In this document: positions 8,211 through 11,479 of the stretch, one piece after another
How the letters are laid out: every line of letters starts with the position of its first letter
Numbering within the stretch: position 1 is the stretch's first letter
NCBI GenBank assembly: GCA_963666945.2
Contig: CAXXRT010000049.1
Location: 1 to 11,479, forward strand
DNA: 11,479 nt
Direction: 5' to 3'
Origin: G963666945 sp963666945
Lineage (GTDB): Bacteria > Bacteroidota > Bacteroidia > Bacteroidales > Marinifilaceae
Translations under genes and position numbers: made by a program
The notes under the pieces: model-generated
What the model was told of the DNA's origin: nothing
The model's database searches: none
What the model saw: the letters and a program-made list of their open reading frames with translations, nothing else

Positions 8211-8396
8211 ATTGGTCATTAGTTTATTGATTGTTTTAAGTTAAGGGAATTTGGTGATTTCTTTTTAGAAAAGTCCAAAGCTGTACCCGCAGCCGTGATT
8301 CCTGACTTTCATAACGAAAGTCTGTGCCCCGGACAATATGCCACTGTAATAATATGGGAAGGCGTTCGGAGGTGGGATAAGCCGGAAAACCTTATT
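8211..8396 (+). promoter_or_regulatory. Cobalamin riboswitch (aptamer), rightward operon
   Basis: The core elements occur in order: ATTGGT (8211-8216), AAGGGAATTTGG (8243-8254) with partner GTCCAAAG, ACCCGCAGCC near 8285, a 7-bp hairpin GACTTTC/GAAAGTC (8304-8310 and 8316-8322) in the variable arm, GCCACTG (8340-8346), GGGAAGG (8356-8362), and the B12-box start AAGCCGGAAAACC (8379-8391). The 3' end of the B12 box reads TTATTG instead of the usual GCC, a weaker match than in the first riboswitch. It would repress the downstream btuF-btuC-btuD operon when cobalamin is abundant. Boundaries are approximate. Confidence 0.93.
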
Positions 8397-8409
8397 GTTT
8401 AATTTTATG

Positions 8410-8425
8410 CTTTCGGGAGTTAAAG
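8410..8425 (+). promoter_or_regulatory. Shine-Dalgarno GGAG inside a small hairpin loop, second riboswitch platform
   Basis: CTTT (8410-8413) and AAAG (8422-8425) can form a short stem around the loop CGGGAGTT. The loop contains GGAG (8416-8419), eight bases before the ATG at 8428. This is an unusually good ribosome-binding site for Bacteroidota and it decides that start over the upstream ATG at 8407. The loop begins CGGG, as in the hairpin behind the first riboswitch. Pairing of this loop with the ligand-bound aptamer would hide the ribosome-binding site; that mechanism is inferred. Confidence 0.5.
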
Positions 8426-8427
8426 TT

Positions 8428-9565
8428 ATGTGCAAATATTATTTTTTTATATTATTGTTTTTTCTTTTTACTTCATGTGATTTTTCTTCAAAAAAGAAGA
8501 AAGATGAATCATTTAATAAAAATATTAGTTGTTATTTATTGAATCTTAAATATGCCAAGGGCTTTAAAGTAAAGATTTTTGAAGGATTTAAGCATTTAAG
8601 TATTTTAAATCCCACAGATACTTCTAAGGTAGACTATGAGTTTATTCTTTTGGGGAAAGGTGGGAGGTTGCCGAAGATCTATAAAGGTATACCGGTTATA
8701 AATATTCCTGTTAAGAAAACAGTTTGCCTGACCCTTACTCAACTTAGCTATCTCATAAAACTCGATGTGGTTGATAATATTTGCGGAATTAATGATAGTA
8801 AGTACCTCTTTAATGAGGAAGTTAAAAAAAAGGTTAAGGAAGGGGACATTAAAATAGTTGGAAGAAAGGGGAACTTTAAAACAGAAATTGTGATGGCTGA
8901 AGACCCAGATCTTATTTTTGTTTCCCCGTTTAAGGAAGGTGGGTTACGATAATTTCAAGGATGTGGGATTTAATCTTGTTCCGGTCTTATCATATTCCGA
9001 GAATACGCCTTTGGGAAGGGCTGAGTGGCTTAAGTTTATGGGGTTATTCTACGGTAAAGAGAAAATGGCGGATAGTCTGTTTAATAGCATAGAAAAAGAG
9101 TACAACAGGTTAAAAGAAATAACTGATAATCAGGTAAGGCCAATAGTCTTTTCAGGTGAATGTACATCAGGAGTATGGTACGGTGTTGGGGGACAGAGTT
9201 ATTTGGCTCATTTCTTTCAGGATGCAGGTGCTGAATATGTATGGAAAGATAATACAGAGACGGGTGCACTGAGGCTTGATTTTGAGACAGTATACAGTAG
9301 GGCTGCAAATGCAAAATACTGGAGGATTTTAAACAGTTTTAATGGGGAGTTTTCTTATGATGCCTTGATTCAAAAGGATGAGAGGTATAATGATTTTTCT
9401 GCTTTTAAAAATAAAAAGATAGTGTATTGTAATATGAGGGAAAAACCTTTTTATGAGAATTCGCCAGTTGAACCTGAGGTTGTTCTTGCCGATTATATAA
9501 AAGTATTTCACCCTGATTTATTACCAGATTATAAACCTAAGTATTACTCATTGTTAAAAAGATAG
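8428..9565 (+). pseudogene. btuF: BtuF-like corrinoid-binding lipoprotein, apparent frameshift at mid-gene
   Basis: The product is a BtuF/FecB-type ABC substrate-binding lipoprotein. From ATG 8428 it starts MCKYYFFILLFFLFTSC, a lipoprotein signal with Cys17. The N-lobe shows LTLTQLSYLIKLDVVDNICG and AEDPDLIFVSP, a usual BtuF motif. The frame then stops at 8952. The C-lobe continues one base out of phase from GYDNFKDVGFNLVPVLSY through GRAEWLKFMG and WYGVGGQSYLAHFFQDAGA to TAG 9563-9565. Dropping one G from 8941-8943 joins the halves after residue 171 into 378 residues, the length expected for this group. As written, only a truncated N-lobe would be made. It is the first gene behind the second cobalamin riboswitch and lies 3 nt before the permease, so it should feed corrinoid to BtuC/BtuD. 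It is a diverged paralogue of the lipoprotein at the left edge. The break may be real or a sequence error. Confidence 0.88.
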
Positions 9566-9568
9566 TAT

Positions 9569-10606
9569 ATGCTAAAGAGAAGGGATATCATATTATTGAT
9601 TGGATGTGTTGTTTTGGCATTAGTACTGTTTATTGTAAATATTGTTTTGGGGTCAGTAGATATTCCAGTGAAGGATATAATTGGATTACTGTTGGGAAGT
9701 GGAGAAAATAGAATATGGGAAAATATTGTTATGAATTCCCGTTTACCTCAGGCTATTACATCGATTTTGGCTGGAGCGGCCCTCGCTATTGGAGGACTTC
9801 AAATGCAGACTCTCTTTAGAAATCCTTTGGCCGGTCCTTCTATTCTGGGTATAAGTTCCGGAGCCAGTCTCGGGGTGGCATTTGTAATTCTTGCATCAGG
9901 AAATATTGCGGGAGTAGCTTTAAGAAATCTGGGAATATTTGGAAATATTGCCGTTACCATTGCGGCTTTTGTGGGTGCTGTATCAATTCTTCTTCTTGTG
10001 ATTTTTTTAGCAGGAAAAGTGAGGGGAAATGCTACCTTATTGATATTGGGGATAATGGTGGGATATACGGCAAACTCTGTTGTGGGGATGCTTAAGTTCT
10101 ACAGCGTTGAAGAGGATGTACATGCCTATGTGATATGGGGGCTTGGTAGTTTTTCGAAAGTATCCTCTTCTAATATGCCGGGCTTTGTCTTGCTTATAAT
10201 CTTTGGTATAATAACTTCGTTTTTTCTTATTAAGACGCTGAACTTACTGATGCTTGGAGAGAATTATGCCCGTAATCTAGGTATAAACGTTAAAAGAGCC
10301 AGATTCTTTATAATTCTTAGTTCTGGTATATTAACTGCATCTGTGACCGCTTATTGTGGTCCTATTATATTTATAGGTCTTGCAGTGCCACATATAGCCC
10401 GTCTTTTGTTTATGGCATCCGACCATAGGGTACTTTTGCCGGCTACAGCTTTAACGGGTTCTTGTATAGCTTTGTTGTGTAATCTCATTTCCCGTTTACC
10501 GGGATTTGATGGTGCATTACCAGTTAATTCTGTTACATCGTTTATTGGTGCTCCCGTTGTTGTATGGGTGTTGTTACGTAAAAGGAAATCTGAAATAGTT
10601 GATTAA
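9569..10606 (+). CDS. btuC: FecCD-family ABC permease, cobalamin (BtuC-like)
   Basis: This is an intact 345-residue inner-membrane permease of the FecCD/BtuC family, of normal length, with about ten hydrophobic segments. The family hallmarks are present: SRLPQAITSILAGAALAIGG (57-76), QMQTLFRNPLAGPSILGISSGAS after it, the cytoplasmic coupling stretch LGINVKRAR, GPIIFIGLAVPHIARLL and a C-terminal VVWVLLRKRK. Two copies should pair with two ATPase subunits and dock the BtuF-like lipoprotein. The start lies 3 nt after the btuF stop, and the stop overlaps the next start by one base (TAATG), so the three genes form one transcription unit behind the cobalamin riboswitch. The family also includes iron-siderophore and heme permeases; the riboswitch is the reason to assign cobalamin. 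Confidence 0.93.
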   Translation: MLKRRDIILLIGCVVLALVLFIVNIVLGSVDIPVKDIIGLLLGSGENRIWENIVMNSRLPQAITSILAGAALAIGGLQMQTLFRNPLAGPSILGISSGASLGVAFVILASGNIAGVALRNLGIFGNIAVTIAAFVGAVSILLLVIFLAGKVRGNATLLILGIMVGYTANSVVGMLKFYSVEEDVHAYVIWGLGSFSKVSSSNMPGFVLLIIFGIITSFFLIKTLNLLMLGENYARNLGINVKRARFFIILSSGILTASVTAYCGPIIFIGLAVPHIARLLFMASDHRVLLPATALTGSCIALLCNLISRLPGFDGALPVNSVTSFIGAPVVVWVLLRKRKSEIVD

Positions 10607-11479
10607 TGAAAGCTTTAATTGAAATAAAGGATCTTACCATAGGGTATCATAGAAAAGGAAAAGATAAGGTGGTTCATAAAAGTATTAATGGAGGACTTTA
10701 TCCCGGGGAGTTGACATGTCTTTTAGGTCCCAACGGAGCTGGTAAATCAACTCTTCTGAGGACTTTATGTGGTTTCCAGCCCTCGTTGGGAGGAGATGTG
10801 TATATTGACGGAGTATCACTAAAAGAAACCTCATTTGAGCAGTTGGCAAAGATGATTGGGGTTGTGCTGACCGAAAAGGTAAATATACAAAATATTACAG
10901 TAGAGGAAATGGTCTCCTATGGACGAAGTCCTTATACTGGATTTTTTGGGAGATTAAGTGAGGAGGATAAGGGAATGGTTGTCGAAGCAATGGATAAAGT
11001 AGGAATAACCCATATGAAAGACAGGTTGTTGCAAAATCTTAGTGATGGGGAAAGACAGAAGGTGATGATAGCAAAGGCTTTGGTGCAGGAGACTCCAGTG
11101 ATCTTTCTTGATGAACCAGCGGCATTTTTAGATCTTCCCAGTAAGGTGGAGCTTATGCAGTTATTGCATAAGTTGACAACCGATACGGGTAAGGTTATTT
11201 TTATTTCCACCCACGATTTGGATTTGGCCCTTCAAACCGCGGACAAGATATGGTTATTGGCTGATGGTAAGGAGATAAGGACTGGTGTGCCTGAAGATTT
11301 AATAATAAACGATGAATTCAAGGGATTCTTTGAACGTGAGGGCATATTCTTTGATAAGAGAACCGGTCTTTTTAAAATCAAGAACAAGCACTATAAAAAA
11401 GTGGAAGTCAGTGGCCATGGTTTTGAATATACCTTGCTTAGAAGGGCTCTTTCCCGCAATGGAATAGAACCAGGGCATC
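10606..11479 (+). CDS. btuD: ABC transporter ATPase, cobalamin (BtuD/FecE-like), 3' end outside window
   Basis: The frame is open from ATG 10606 to the window edge (291 codons). Nucleotide-binding motifs are in order: Walker A GPNGAGKST at 41-49, the ABC signature LSDGE at 145-149, Walker B VIFLDEP at 165-171 and the H-loop STHD at 201-204. The Q-loop region reads VVLTEKVNIQ, without the usual glutamine directly after the strand, and is followed by ITVEEMVSYGRSPYTG, typical of FecE/BtuD. Beyond about residue 255 the protein continues into an extension (KKVEVSGHGFEYTLLRRAL) that BtuD of E. coli does not have; similar tails occur in Bacteroidota FecE-type ATPases. Its start overlaps the permease stop by one base, which indicates translational coupling. 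It powers the permease for corrinoid import. The C-terminus is missing from the window. Confidence 0.92.
   Translation, partial: MKALIEIKDLTIGYHRKGKDKVVHKSINGGLYPGELTCLLGPNGAGKSTLLRTLCGFQPSLGGDVYIDGVSLKETSFEQLAKMIGVVLTEKVNIQNITVEEMVSYGRSPYTGFFGRLSEEDKGMVVEAMDKVGITHMKDRLLQNLSDGERQKVMIAKALVQETPVIFLDEPAAFLDLPSKVELMQLLHKLTTDTGKVIFISTHDLDLALQTADKIWLLADGKEIRTGVPEDLIINDEFKGFFEREGIFFDKRTGLFKIKNKHYKKVEVSGHGFEYTLLRRALSRNGIEPGH

Noticed and set aside
8395..8427. Upstream starts for the second BtuF-like gene (TTG at 8395, ATG at 8407)
   Set aside because: TTG 8395 overlaps the riboswitch end, and both would put extra residues before a clean lipoprotein signal that begins at 8428, which also has a GGAG eight bases upstream.
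9081..9511. Two minus-strand open frames opposite the second btuF-like gene
   Set aside because: The plus strand there encodes a clear BtuF C-lobe; the opposite frames show no family features.
10932..11210. Minus-strand open frame of 92 codons
   Set aside because: It lies opposite the signature, Walker B and H-loop coding region of the ATPase.
9569..11479. Assignment of the permease and ATPase to iron-siderophore or heme uptake (FecCD/FecE)
   Set aside because: The protein families fit equally, but the operon is led by a cobalamin riboswitch, which favours cobalamin.

Overview
The window is an AT-rich stretch from a member of the Bacteroidota. Three things point there: large TonB-dependent outer-membrane receptors, one with an N-terminal carboxypeptidase-regulatory-like domain; several copies of the Bacteroidota -7 promoter element TAnnTTTG, mostly without strong Shine-Dalgarno sites; and a FecE-type ATPase with an LSDGE signature and a C-terminal extension. 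Genus cannot be read from the sequence alone.

The theme is corrinoid (vitamin B12) uptake. Two cobalamin riboswitches are recognisable by their conserved cores (GGGAA, CCCGC, CCACTG, GGGAAGG and the B12 box). The first, on the minus strand (about 5522 to 5336), precedes an operon that reads leftwards: a 740-aa TonB-dependent receptor, a second receptor of about 699 aa (862-2962, frameshifted), and a BtuF-like lipoprotein that runs off the left edge. The second, on the plus strand (about 8211-8396), precedes a rightward operon: a BtuF-like lipoprotein (8428-9565, frameshifted), a BtuC/FecCD permease (9569-10606) and a BtuD/FecE ATPase (10606 to the right edge). Between the two lies a third, 728-aa receptor on the minus strand (5698-7884). 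It has no riboswitch and no recognisable TonB box.

Together the genes describe a complete route: outer-membrane receptors bring the corrinoid into the periplasm, a BtuF-type lipoprotein captures it, and BtuC/BtuD move it across the inner membrane. The riboswitches would repress both operons when intracellular cobalamin is high.

The most striking oddity is that three of the seven protein genes carry an apparent single extra base in a short homopolymer: T5 at 768-772, A5 at 1030-1034 and G3 at 8941-8943. Removing one base in each case restores a full-length family member. Either the sequence contains insertion errors or the locus is decaying. Other points of interest are the receptor without a TonB box, two strong intercistronic hairpins in the leftward operon, and hairpins with a shared CGGG loop start between each riboswitch and its gene.

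The gene-free stretch 5276-5697 is taken up by the first riboswitch, its expression platform and its promoter. The stretch 7885-8427 holds two promoter candidates and the second riboswitch; about 260 bases in its left half show nothing I can name. No tRNA, rRNA, insertion sequence or CRISPR array was seen.
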